Assembly: GCF_020382885.2 (NCBI RefSeq)
Contig: NC_058504.1
Location: 11,915,019 to 11,979,018 of the forward strand
Length of the DNA: 64,000 bases
Origin: Scatophagus argus
Lineage: Eukaryota; Chordata; Actinopteri; Scatophagidae
Direction: 5' to 3'
Position numbers and translations under genes: made by a program. The notes beneath the pieces are model-generated. The model was not told where the DNA came from, made no database searches, and worked only from the letters and a program-made list of their open reading frames with translations. Positions 13,495 to 24,797 of the stretch are shown piece after piece. The stretch's first letter is position 1; each line of letters begins with the position of its first letter.

Positions 13495-16400
13495 GGTTTT
13501 GCAGTTGTAGGTTACGTACATCCAGAGGATCAGAGGTCAAACAGCCAAATCCATTGGAGGAGCTTAAAAAGACTAATTAGTATGGTCGAGGAGAAGGTAG
13601 TAACCTAGTAGTAACCTATAGTGTAGTGCAATATTGTGTTTAAATGGTGAAATAGAGAAATTCATTACCTATTGCGGGTCTGGCTATGACCTACAGGGAA
13701 TTTGAAAATGGAGAAATAATAAACCGTGGATGGTGACTGCGATGAAATAGATGGCGATGTTGATTTGTTTGTCCAGATAGCCCGCTCCTACTTAACTGTG
13801 TTATTTTCTTATTCAGGCCGTTGGGACACATTGATGTGAAATTAGAAAGTTAGAGATGTATACAGTATGTAGCCCAGGTCTGCAGTGAATGCGGCCTGTC
13901 AGAGACATTGGTGGGGTGGAGGAGCTTTTTAAAATATTTATATAAAAGTGTAAATGAATAGGAAATCCTTTTCTTTTTCTAAGGGTTTAAAGGAGTGGAA
14001 ATCGATGTTTCAACAACTGTTCCTAAACTGAAACTACATGTTTACCAAGTACTCTTAAATACATCATTAACTTGGTTGCACAAGCTAATTCTTTACATGG
14101 AGGCTAATGCTACTAAACATTTACACATAAGTTATGTAGGCTACTTACATCAAGTGCTTGTCCGGTGTAGGCCTAAGCTATCTTAACTGTGGCTTCCCTG
14201 ACCTAGCCTCCTGTTTAGACTGAAGTGTTAAATACTGTGTTAAATACATTCATGAAATGCATTTTGATGTGTAATAATGACGCGTACGTGTGATATTTGA
14301 AATTACTTTTACAAAATTAAATGTGTTAAAAACATATTCCATTCCACACAGTGACAAAGTAACATTGGTTAGGTTAGCAGCGTAGGCTAACGCTCAGTCC
14401 AAACAGCATTAATAGTCTCATCATGTACTTATATATTATTGAATCTATAACTTAAGCAAATAACTTGATGTCAGTATTTGATACATATTACCTATATAAC
14501 TCTTATGTGAGAGAGCATTTAGGGTAGAGTATAATGGAGCTTTAAGGACTCATTAATTTTGATTCAGTGTGGGACTGTAGAGTGCGAACGTATTTCAACA
14601 GTTAGGCCCACGATAAGGGAGTCAGGGGGTTCAATGTAAGTTTCAAAACATGCTCAACAACTGCTGAGTCAGTAGCCGAAACTTTAGCCGACTCAGAGTA
14701 AATCACCAAGGGGATGCGCTCATGTTGTAGGGAGGTTGAGAAAGTGGGAGGGTATTCCAAAATGTATTGTTTTATTTTCATTGCTTGTAATTAAGAAGGC
14801 AGAATGTTATGAAAATATGAATAATGCTTAAGAGGGCCTATGTTTTATTAAATCAGATTTTTAAATAAGTCCTCCTCAGACCAATATTGTCCCAAGGTAA
14901 GAGTAAGCAGCTCCTCTTGTGTGGAAACTGAAACTGTGGTAATTCTTGCTTATGGTTCAGGTTATGACTTGTCACCAGTGACAGTAAATGCAGCATTGTT
15001 ACTCATAGTTCAACCAGTTTCATTGACCTGGCCATTGTTACTTCCTGTTTGCTGAATAGACAGACTGCCAGAGTGTCATATCTCTGAATGCTCACTAGAT
15101 GTCCATAATAAACCACCCCCATCTGAAATTCTCACAGAATGTGTTTCTTATCCTGGTCAAATCCTGGAATTTCTCCTCAGGCAACAAAATGAAGACCAAA
15201 TGTTGAGCCACTGTTCATAGTTTTTTGTGCTATGAATTTATAATCACTAATTAGTCTTGGCAGGTTATATTGAAAGGAGCAAGATTAATGATTTTCGCCT
15301 TTGAGAGAAATTACATTCACAGAGCAGAAGTTCCATTTAAGAGGATTCAGAAGGTAAAATGACCTCATTCACTCATAAGATGATTTCCCAGCTAATTAAG
15401 ATGATTTGGGGTCACTCAAAGAGATGAGACATATTCATATAATTTTATACATATAATAATGTACATAGATTTTTTTAATTAGGTTAATACAGAATTAATA
15501 GGTTTCCAAAGACATTTTTACAACCACTCAGTGATCTGTTAATTATTTAATCACATATGCAGTCCATGTATGTTAAAACATGTCCCAGCTTTTAAACATA
15601 AACTGAATGAATTCTTTGAACCAACAAGGTGATCAAGTTGACAAAACGGCGCATCAAACCAACAGTTGTTCATGGGCCCAGAATGTGATGCATTGACATG
15701 TTTTGTATGACTCCTATTAACACTAGCATCAATACTAAAAATAAGCTTTTATAGTGCTAGTGCAATAGTACATTGCTCTGGTTCGCCCAATATTTAGACC
15801 AAATATTGTAAAAAGATCCTCCTCATATGATATTTTATATTCATTTACTGTAAAAATGTCATTTTTCATATACTGGAACAGACCAGATTAAGCACATAAT
15901 GAAATAAAGAAGTCAGACACTTTCGGTCACAGTTGATACATTCTGGAAGTACTTTTGAAGCTTTTATGTCTTCCAGAAAATGTTTATGGTTCCCACAGTA
16001 AGGGGAGTTTTGATGACAGAAGAAATACAAGAAACTGGAAAGACAGAAAATGAAACCAAGAGAGCTGCCTTCCTCAGAGGAGTGTTTATGTAATGATCTT
16101 GACAAATTAATGTAAAGAAACATCTGAGGATGCGTTAAACAACTGGAGACAGTTTAGGACAGTGCTGTATAAATGCTAGACTACAGACAACCAAAAGCAT
16201 CATTACCTCTCTCACTGCCATCCTTACAGAGACCTACATCATGCAAGGTACTTCCATAATGCTTCATATTTTATAGACAAAGTGTGTGAAAGCAGGGGAC
16301 TGACAAGCAGGAAAATGTAGCAACACCTCAAGAGGACTGTGCTCATTCTAGCTATAAAAACATGTATGCATGTATGTATACAAGACAACAACTTCTCTAA

Positions 16401-16932
16401 CAGTGAAAAACCAGACACTCCACTGTCATTTCCTGTGGATTTCCTGAAAAGCATTCGACCTCTGACTAAGATACAGGCATGCTAGTCAAGAATAAACAAA
16501 TGTTCAGGTCAGTGTTGATGTTCAGTTTAAGTTATGGAGTGCAGCTTCTTTTTCTTTACCTCTCTGCATTCATCAGTTGATTAAAGACTAAAACATGATG
16601 GTCTCCACCTCAGCTGACTGATGAAAAAGGGATATGCAGAGCAATTGTTTCCCAGAAGGCAGCCTGACTGCTGGCTAACAGGGGAAGTTTGATAGCAAAT
16701 GGTTGTATTGGGGGTGGGTTCAAACTGTTACCCACGGGGTTCCTGCTGTCAGTACACAAGAGGATACTCAGCATTTGCCTATACTCCAGACGCTGAGCGG
16801 TCACAAAGGAAATACAGGTTTTATTGAACTCTGGGGCTGTGTCTGAGAGGAAATCTGTCAAGAAAGTCTGTGTTCACTGGAACTGCCTTCCATCAGACGT
16901 TTACAGTTGACTTGCGGCCCTGAAAGTGCAGA
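12982..16932. other. Noncoding interval between the TRIM and ENDOD1-like genes
   Basis: The first roughly 200 bp upstream of the TRIM start are moderately CpG-rich and likely hold its promoter and 5' UTR. An (AAT)n repeat lies at 13463-13492. The rest is AT-rich with no supported exon, hairpin or transposon. The two genes are transcribed away from each other, so both promoters should lie here. Confidence 0.6.
13463..13492. repeat. (AAT)n microsatellite
   Basis: About ten AAT/ATA units read directly. Confidence 0.95.
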
Positions 16933-18755
16933 ATGTCTCAAAGGAAGATGCTGCAACTCTCCGGGGGATCCCTGCTTCTTCTCCTACCCTGGTTTGGTGG
17001 ACTGGTCTTCGGGGAGATCAGTGATGACTTCTCCAAGTGCCTTGGTTTTTTCTACAATGAAAATCCACCAGAGGGTTTCAGTGCATCACAATACCAACCA
17101 ATATGCCAGCGCTACAAAAATCGGTACCGCTTTGCCAGCCTGTATGACCGTCAGCGTCGTGCACCGTTGTACTCTGCATATATACTCAGTCCAGCAGAAG
17201 GCAAACGGCCCAATACCCCTTGGATGTATGAACCACAGGTAAGCAGGAAAGAAGTATGTGGTGTTTAAAGGCAGCCATTTTCTTGAAAGACTAAATGCAC
17301 TCTGCTGGTTGTTTCCTGCTCATTCAACTGTATGATCATTTTAGTTCTGCAGTTTGTCACACAGTTGAATTGTGCTGGGTTATATGTGACAAGTAGTTCT
17401 GCTTTGTTGTCTACCCCATTTAGGGAGGGAGGGAGAGCTAACCAACAGTCCCACAACACCTCAAATGGTCGCAGTTTAATCGACTTTTCTAAATCAGTTT
17501 CAGCAAAACCGATGAAAATGACGGGACTGTTGTGTTAGACCGAATTAGTTTAAGTTACTTGTACCTAATAAACTAGAAACCGAGGAAGAAATAGCATTTT
17601 GAAAATTCAAAGTAAAACAACACTTTTCATTCATTACTGTTATTCTTAAATGGACCATACGAGTTCTTTTCTTGTCTGGCTGACCAATCAAAGGAACCTT
17701 CCAATTAGTGCATGACCTGGTCTATCTGCTAATCCACAGTTCCACAGTGCTGTCCTCCTAAGAAGTTTGACGCTTACCATATGGGGTCAGAGTCTCGTTC
17801 ATTATTGGAACTAACCAGACAAATCGTTATGCACCACCCACAGAGTCCAGACAGAGTCTATCAGTCTTGATGCTGTGAGTGTTTTGTCATAGCCTTCCAA
17901 CAGAGGCAAAAGAATCCTCCTGTCACATACATGATTGTGTCTCTGGGGTAACGAAGAAGGGAAAGTTCCACCTCATAAGTTTCATTTTTCTTTTGCAAAC
18001 GAGTCAGTGAATGAGTCACACAGCAGTTCAAACAAAGCAGTACAAAGACTCACATAATTATCCAACTCAGACAGTATAAGGGACCTCTAAGCAGCAAAAT
18101 ACTCCTGTAGCTTCTGTGACATGTCATCCTTTCTCTCTCTATTATGAAGTTGCCATTTTCCCGTGCCAGCCCAGAGATGAAAGTCTTCCATACTCCTGTG
18201 GACCAGAATGTGATTGAGAGCCAGGCAGTGCTTCAAGACTATAAGAACTCCAGCTACACCAAAGGCCATCTTAATCCCAGCATGCACCAAAAGACAAAAG
18301 ATGACCGCAAGGCCACCTTCACCCTGACAAACATTGTCCCTCAGCAAAAAGGCTCAAACGGTGGCCCCTGGAACATTCTGGAGAATGAGATGTTAAACAG
18401 ATTCAAGAACTTCTGCAATGGGTCAATGTATGTGATAACCGGAGTCTTGCCTTACAACTCTGAACCCCGCTGGATTAATAACAGGGTGTCTGTCCCTGAG
18501 TACATGTGGTCTGCCTACTGCTGCCCATCCTACAATACCAGCCATCCTGAGTCTCAGATGCCCTTTTTCCCCACATATGCTGCAGTGGGAAGAAATGACT
18601 GCAACAGTGGACCGGAGATTGTGCCAGTTAATGTCAGTGCGAAGTCCTCAGTGAGGGGCTATGATGTGAGGCAGATGTCTTTAGAGGCTCTGGAGGGCAT
18701 CCTGGAACAAAGGCTGGCCATACCCATCCGTCTGTTTCACGGACAGTGTCAGTAG
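16933..18755 (+). CDS. ENDOD1-like secreted DNA/RNA non-specific endonuclease
   Basis: Two exons, 16933-17238 (102 codons, donor CAG/GTAAGC) and 18150-18755 (ends TAG), joined in phase 0, giving 303 aa. The N-terminus is a signal peptide with a Leu-rich core (SLLLLLPWFGGLVFG). Domain landmarks of the endonuclease NS family follow: FYNENPPEG, ICQRYKNRYRFASLYD, PWMYEPQ, then the active-site region YTKGHLNP (histidine near residue 142) and the metal-site segment FTLTNIVPQ about 20 residues later. Family enzymes usually carry DRGH, so this copy reads TKGH: the histidine that activates water is kept, but the Asp and Arg are changed. The C-terminal part (VITGVLPYN, YMWSAYCC) also matches ENDOD1-like fish proteins. 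A polyadenylation signal AATAAA is at 19326-19331. I am confident of the family but not of activity or orthology. Confidence 0.93.
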
Positions 18756-19779
18756 GAAAGGTCGAGAAGCTTTAGCTCCTTGTGGGAATCAAATGTTAAC
18801 TGCTAAGGGTGTGCACTGCAGTAGTCGCTGCTTTCTTTAGTAGAAAGAAATCTTAAGTAAAGCTCCCCCCACCCCTCCATAGCTCTATAATTACTGAATG
18901 AGTGTTTGATTAACCAAGACATGTTGATTATCTCGTGATTTTACCCATAAAACAAGAGTGAAATAGATTAAGAGTCTCCTGGTGAAACAAATCAAATAAT
19001 ATGCCAATTACATTTCGAGGTGAAAAAAAAGTGCGGTAAGTTTCAACATGAGTGCATAGTAATGTTCATTTTATTCAACAACTAACTTTGTTCACACTCC
19101 ATGTAAAATGGTAGCACATTTCACATTTTGTACTGATGTATGAACCATAAAGATACTGTGTGAACATGCAAGAGCAGCCATTAGTATTCAGTACCATCTG
19201 TGGTGTGTCGAGTGAGACTCTCAGATTGTTTTAAATCAAACTGCTGGGATCCTTTTCTAAGCAGGGAGGATGTCAAGCAGGATCTCGTTCAACTGTTTTA
19301 CAATCATCCAAAAAAAAAAAGTCATAATAAAGTTTAGTAAACCTGATGCCAAATGTGCCTTTTAGAGTTGTCTGAGAGGTCTATCTCGAACCAGTACATT
19401 TCTTTCCTTGATGATGCTGATGTCACTGATTTCGATACAGTTTTGGTTGATTTTAAATAAATACAGTTTGTTTAAAAGTATATCGCTTGTTTAGCGTCCT
19501 CCTCGTGTCACCAATCCAAAACACAAGTGAGGTTTGGTTGATGATGGTTTGTAAGATAATACTGATGCCATGCCACCAACCCCATAGACTGAATGGTGAT
19601 TTTTAACTGAAGAGCTGCGGGAAGAGCACAACACCCAGCTTAGAAATAATTTTTTTTTCTATATCCAGCTTGGAGTGAAAAATCTGGGTTTGTCCAACAA
19701 AATCTGGGTTTGTCCTGGGGCTTTAATTTCTTATTTGAAAAACTCCCTGCAGGCATTAATATAACAAGATAACAGCAAA
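18756..19779 (+). other. 3' UTR of the ENDOD1-like gene and spacer
   Basis: AATAAA occurs at 19326-19331, with another possible signal near 19455. A block around 18890-19000 (containing CCCATAAAACAAGAGT) recurs downstream of the pseudogene, showing that the duplication unit reached into the 3' UTR. Confidence 0.6.
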
Positions 19780-20450
19780 TATGCCAGCACTACAAATATA
19801 AGTATCGCTTTGCCAGCCTGTTATCGTCATCAGCACCATGCACGACTCTACTCTGAGTACGTACTCGGTTCTACAAATGGCCCAACACCCAGCACTGATA
19901 TGAACCACAGGTAAGCAGAGAGCATTGAGTGATGTGCTAGTAGAACAGCTGTATCTTCGTCTCTGGTTTTAAGCAAGTGTCTCATAAAGCTAGCCAAGAC
20001 ATGCACCCTTTTCCAGTGTAAAAAAAAAGAAAAAAGTAATCTACAGGGGTGTGAGGAAGAGCCAGACTACAAGTACTCCAGCTAAACCAGGGGACATCTC
20101 CATTCTTGCATGCACCAGAAGATAGTAGAAGGCCATAGAACCCGCTCACCCTGACAATGAGCAGATTCAGCAAGCAGGCTTCGACAGATTCAGGACTTTC
20201 TGCAATGGGTTCATGCTTTGTAAATCTGAAGCACAACGGATCAACAGCACAGTACATGTAGTCTACCTACTGTTGCCCATATTACCAGCCTTCTTGAGTC
20301 AGTGAAACCATTTTTCCTACATATGCTGCTCTGGGAACAAATGAGTGGAACAGAAGTGATTGTGCCAGTGGATCCCAAAATGGATGCCAGCATGTGAGGT
20401 TATGAGAGGCTGAGAATGAATCAGTCTATTCAAAGGGCAGTGTCAGTAAA
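19780..20450 (+). pseudogene. Decayed tandem duplicate of the ENDOD1-like gene
   Basis: About 19780-19910 matches the 3' half of the functional exon 1 (ATGCCAGC..CTACAAATAT, TTTGCCAGCCTG, GCCCAACACCC, TATGAACCACAG then GTAAGCAG). About 20060-20450 matches exon 2 (CCAGACTACAAGTACTCCAGC, TTTCTGCAATGGGTTCATG, ACATATGCTGC, GATTGTGCCAGT, CAAAGGGCAGTGTCAGTA). Frameshifts, internal deletions and stops disrupt it. The region encoding the signal peptide and first roughly 50 residues is absent, and the intron is only about 150 bp against 911 bp in the intact gene. The donor sequence is still preserved, so this is a DNA-level tandem copy rather than a retrocopy. The 3' UTR similarity continues to about 20660. 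Confidence 0.85.
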
Positions 20451-21089
20451 AACAGGGTGACAAGCTGTTTGTTGAAATCAGTTCACTTGCACACAGTTCT
20501 CTCTCTCTTGACAATTGAGAATGAATATTTCTGATAAATATGATCTTCCAAAATTAGTATTTCCCACATATCAATATAATTTTGTAACATGTTCACTAAC
20601 CCATAAAACAAGAGTAAAAAAGGTGGGGAGTCCTCTGATGAATTGAAATATTTATTTCTTCATGATATGACCAAAACACAAACTTACAAAATACCAAAAT
20701 GTCAGTTTTATTGTCAGAAACAAACAAGGGCATCAACTTTTACTTTGAATTACTGATTAAAAGACAAAAAAGTACAATGTATTGATCATCATAAATAAGT
20801 AGAAGCTTTGTACATACAAATGAGAACACGTAAAATTAAAATGGCTGAATAGTTGAGATTGATTTTCCTTCTCGTCCTGTAGAAAAACGGCATGTACACC
20901 TAACTTGCTGTCAGCCCTGGACATTTTCCTTCTTTATTAACTTATCCACTAGCGTGTAACAAGAGGCAACCCCATATCACTGAGAATAAAATTACCATCT
21001 ACCAGTCACATTCATCGCCTAAATTCTACCACGTTCATCAAAATCCTGATTTTTCTTTCCAGTTGTATCAGAGATTCGAAGGAGAGGCT
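20451..21089. other. Spacer with 3' ends of flanking genes
   Basis: The first 200 bp continue the duplicated ENDOD1-like 3' region. On the minus strand AATAAA at 20933-20938 is a plausible polyadenylation signal for the zinc-finger gene ending at 21090. Nothing else was seen. Confidence 0.5.
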
Positions 21090-22177
21090 CTAAAAACACT
21101 GGTGGTTTTTCAGTTGTTCCACATCACTAAAGCCACCTCCACAGCTGGAGCACTGGAGTGTTGCCTTTTCACTGTTGTGTATGAGCTGGTGTCTCTTTAA
21201 GTACTCCACACGACTGAATCGTTTTCCACACGCTTCACACCCGTATGGACGTTCGCCCGTGTGAATCCGCTGGTGACGTTCCAAATTTCCTAGACGACTA
21301 AAGGTGCGTCCACACTGAGGGCACCGGTGTGGCCTCTCGCCTGTGTGCACCAGATGATGCCGTTCCAGTGAGCGAGAGTGCGTGAAGCGTTTCCCACAGA
21401 TTTCGCAGCAGTGCGGCCGCTCGGCGGCACAGGCGCACTCGTGGTTCTTAAGTGCCCATGCATGGCTGAACGTGTTGCCACAGTGGGCACAGGGGAAGAG
21501 ACTGTCCTCTGCTCCACTGCTCTGTAACTGAGAGCCACCTAGTGGACAAGGGTGCTCCTCCAGCTCAGTGTCTGAGGTGAAGCCTCCTCCACACTGTGGG
21601 CAGAAGTGGAGCAGGTCCCCACCACCTTCCTCTTCTCCTCCACTCTCTCCAACACTCCCTGGAGCAGACAGGTGGGGCAGGTGCTCTGACTTTCCCAGCT
21701 CTACCACATCCTCTCCAGTCATGACTGCTGTCGAGTCACCCTCTCTCAATTTCTTTGGCCAGCCTAACCTTAACTCCACCCCAGCCCTAACAGCATCCTT
21801 CGACCTGCCTTGCCCTATCTGCTCCTCTCTCTGGAGGGTGGGTGGCTGAGGCTCCAACTCTCCATCCTGCTCCATTCCATCAAGACCAATGTACTTAGGG
21901 GGCAGGCTGATCTCGCTGCCTTGCACTTTCTTAGAGTCAGGGCTGACAGGCTGAGAGGCCGTCATGGTAACCTGCTCGCGGCCTCTCTCAGCCCTTAGTG
22001 CTGACTCCAGACCCCTCAGTTCATCCATGGTCATGCCCCCTTCCAATGGCTCTGCTGAATCTACCTCCCAATCCTCCTCCTCCTCCTCCTCTCTTTCTCC
22101 TGAATGAAGGGTCGCAGGATGATCTGACAAATCTCCTGAGTAGAGACAGGGGGATGACAAAAGCAATAGAGAGAGAA

Positions 22178-22210
<33 letters not shown>

Positions 22211-24797
22211 AAGCGCAATCATCACTTTTTTTAAACTGTTGGTCAACATCCCTCAACCAGTGTGACCCGGCCTCATTACCTTCATTCTGGGATCTGGAGC
22301 CAGTGTGGACATTCTTGTTGGGTGGGTCCATCTTCAAAGCCTCCTTAATTAGCCTGAGAGAGGCAGGTTGATAGCCTTCTGTTTGAACGAACTGCATTGA
22401 GTACCAAAATGGTTCGTTAACTTACATTCACCACAAATCACACATTGTGACCCTACAAATTTATGTGTTTACAATATGCCTGAGAATAAAGTTATAATGT
22501 TGGTTAGAATTCTTTAAAACTGTATTATTAGCCATCAACAACAGCTTGATGATTCCAGCCTCCCAGTTACTTGCCTGGGAGGCTGGAATCATATCCTGCA
22601 TGCTTTGAATATTCAAACACAGAGGAGAAGTGAAGAGTGGATCTTTGCCCTGCCACTTGGTCATGTGGTGGAATAGCAAACAGCTTTTCATCTCAACCAG
22701 GAGTATTTCCATCCAAAAGCTTGCTGCACTTGAGATTTGTAGAGTCCCACTCAAAAGGCTCCTCTGGAAGCTAAATATCAAATCAATAGCCTTCCCTTTA
22801 TCCACTACATCTCTGCAGTGATTTGATGGCTCAAGAACAGCACAACTCTGTTTCTCTGTATTAGCGCTGTCTTTTTCAGTCTACAATCTTTTTCATTCTA
22901 TATGAAGCTGCTGAGCAGTGCAGAGATCCTGTGCCACTTTCTCCTCCTACTCCTCCTCCTTTGAGAAAGCCCATCTCCCTCACCTCCTCTTTGATGTTGG
23001 CCGTCTCCTCCCCCTCAACGCTGAGGCTGCCTTCCCCTTCCTCGTCCTCCACCATCCCTCCCTCATCCTCTTCATCCCCGGGGAACTGGATGAGGTACAT
23101 CTCCCTGGCCTCCTTCCCCCCTCTTCCTCCTGCTACCATCCCCACAGCTCCTCCACTTCCTCCTCCTCCTCCTCCTCCCCTAACACCACCATCGCCGCCA
23201 CCTCCTCCTTCTTCCCACACACCTCCAGGCCAGCCTTTGCCATAGGCTGCTGCCGGGCCCTTCTTTGACTTGCCTCCTGTGGAGAAGAGAGGAAGATGCA
23301 GAAGGGTAGGAGGGAGGTGAGAGGGGAAGGAGAAAGTGTGGAGGGAGGGCAGGAGAGAGGGAGGGTATGGGGAGACAGGAAGGAGAGAGAATGAAATATG
23401 AAGGGGAGAGAAATAAGTGGGAGGACATGATTGGGAGGTCAGGAGAGAGAGATGAAGGAGAAGAGGGAGGAGGAGGAGGAGGAGCAGGGGGAAGTGAGGC
23501 AGAAGGAAACAGGAGCAGAAGAGAGATTGGGGGAAGGGAGACGAAGGGGAGAGGAGGAGGAAAAGTGAGCATGATGAATGAGTGAGGAGAGAGGGGGCGT
23601 AGAAGGACAGACAAGAGAGCAGGAAGGAGAGAAAAACATGTGAAAGGGAGGAGTAAAGTAAGAGAGGAAAAGAGGAGAGGGACAAGTGGAGTTGGTGGGG
23701 GCCGCTGGGGAGAGGAGGAGGAGGTGGAGGAGGAGGAAAGGCAGGATGTGTTGAAGGAGAAAGAGGAGGATGAAAATGTGGAGGGAGGAGAGGGAGAGAC
23801 AGAGGAGAAGTGGAAGTGGAGAGGAAGTGTGTAATTATGAGGGTGGTGGAGAGGAGTGGGAAAGGAGTGGAGGAGGTGGAGGAGGGAAGGAGGGAAAGAA
23901 GGAGGGGGGTGTGCAACGTGATGAAGGAGAGAACAGAGCAGGAGGTGGTGGGGGCAGGGAGAGAGGAAGGAGGCGAGGGCGTGAAGGAGAGAGGAGCGGG
24001 AAGGGGAGGAGGTAGAGTTGGAGAGAGACAGAGAGAAGTAAGGGAGGTGGGGGGAGGGAGAGGAGCAAAGCAGGAAGGGAGGGAGGGAGAGAGTGTGCAA
24101 AAGCACAGAGGAGTGGGAGGGACAGAATGCAGCCGAGAGAGAGAGAGAGGAGAGGGGGAGGTGAAGGACAGAGGGAGAGAACATGAAGAGGAGGCGGAGG
24201 AGGAAGGGAGGAGGGAGCGAGGGAGAGAGGAAGGAGGGAGGGAGAGATCAGCTCCTGCCAGATGGTTTCCAACAAAACAAGTGCGTCTTCACAAGCCTTG
24301 ACTGCATAGCAAGAACCCTGTTTCTCCTATTTTAAAATACACAATCATGCTCTGAGATATTTCAACGAGCTGCCATTTAATTAAAAAAGGCGGCTTTATA
24401 CGTGATACAAACTGAAGGTGATGTAAACGTCGTTTTGTTGTTGTTGTTGTTGTTGTGAGAAACAGCCACCCCAAAGCCATAAGAAATACTCACGGGCCAC
24501 TTCAACTTTTCGTTTCTGCCGCCCTCCGGCTCCTTCCTCTGCCGCCGACAGTCCGGCGTTGCGGCGATGGGCAGCCCAGCCCATCCCGTACTTGCGCTCG
24601 GTCCTCAGCTTGTTCTCGGTGAGCCTCAGCCGCAGTTTGAGAGCCTCGTTCTCCCGCTTGTTGAGGGACAGCTCCACCAGGTAGTCGTTCACCGTCTCTT
24701 GGAAGAGTTTGGTGATCTCACAGACTGACGCTCGGATCAGACTGTCCATGACAGCCGTCAGATGCGTCTCAAACGTGGACACTGACTCCTCCATCAT
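21090..24797 (-). CDS. C2H2 zinc-finger protein with N-terminal helical module (cluster gene 1)
   Basis: Four coding exons on the minus strand: 24797-24494, 23276-22984, 22391-22280 and 22135-21090, giving 584 aa with intron phases 1, 0, 1. Residues about 1-70 form a predicted helical/coiled module ([20 protein letters not shown]...). Exon 2 encodes a long Gly-rich tract, an acidic stretch, and ends ANIKEE, a SUMO-consensus site. Exon 4 begins with Glu-rich sequence and ends with six fingers. Fingers 3-5 are canonical C2H2 with TGERP-type linkers. The first, second and last end in Cys (HPC, HEC, HQC) and so are C2HC-like. It is probably a nuclear DNA-binding regulator with unknown targets. 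The last intron's 3' end is a long CT run. Exon 2's donor (GAG/GTGAGG) was chosen because it keeps phase; reading through would add about 40 unrelated residues. Confidence 0.85.
22165..22212. repeat. (GA)n/(CT)n microsatellite
   Basis: GA-rich run on the plus strand. On the minus strand it forms the polypyrimidine tract just upstream of the last acceptor of zinc-finger gene 1. Confidence 0.95.
22549..22592. repeat. Perfect 18 bp inverted repeat with 8 nt loop
   Basis: The left arm 22549-22566 (ATGATTCCAGCCTCCCAG) and right arm 22575-22592 are exact reverse complements, separated by TTACTTGC. It lies in intron 2 of zinc-finger gene 1. Confidence 0.95.
23277..24250. repeat. Roughly 1 kb polypurine/polypyrimidine tract
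   Basis: The plus strand is almost entirely A and G with only scattered pyrimidines (units such as GGAGG, GAGAGA, GGAGGAGG). It fills most of intron 1 of zinc-finger gene 1, whose transcript therefore carries about 1 kb of C/U. The long open frames on both strands here are products of this low complexity. Confidence 0.9.
24435..24457. repeat. (TTG)n microsatellite
   Basis: About seven to eight TTG units in intron 1 of zinc-finger gene 1, close to its donor. Confidence 0.9.

Noticed and set aside
22876-24301. Long open frames (up to 346 aa) on both strands in the purine-rich region
   Set aside because: They translate to Ser/Pro/Leu or Arg/Gly/Glu low-complexity sequence from a repetitive tract. 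Only the part 23276-22984 with proper splice sites is kept as an exon.
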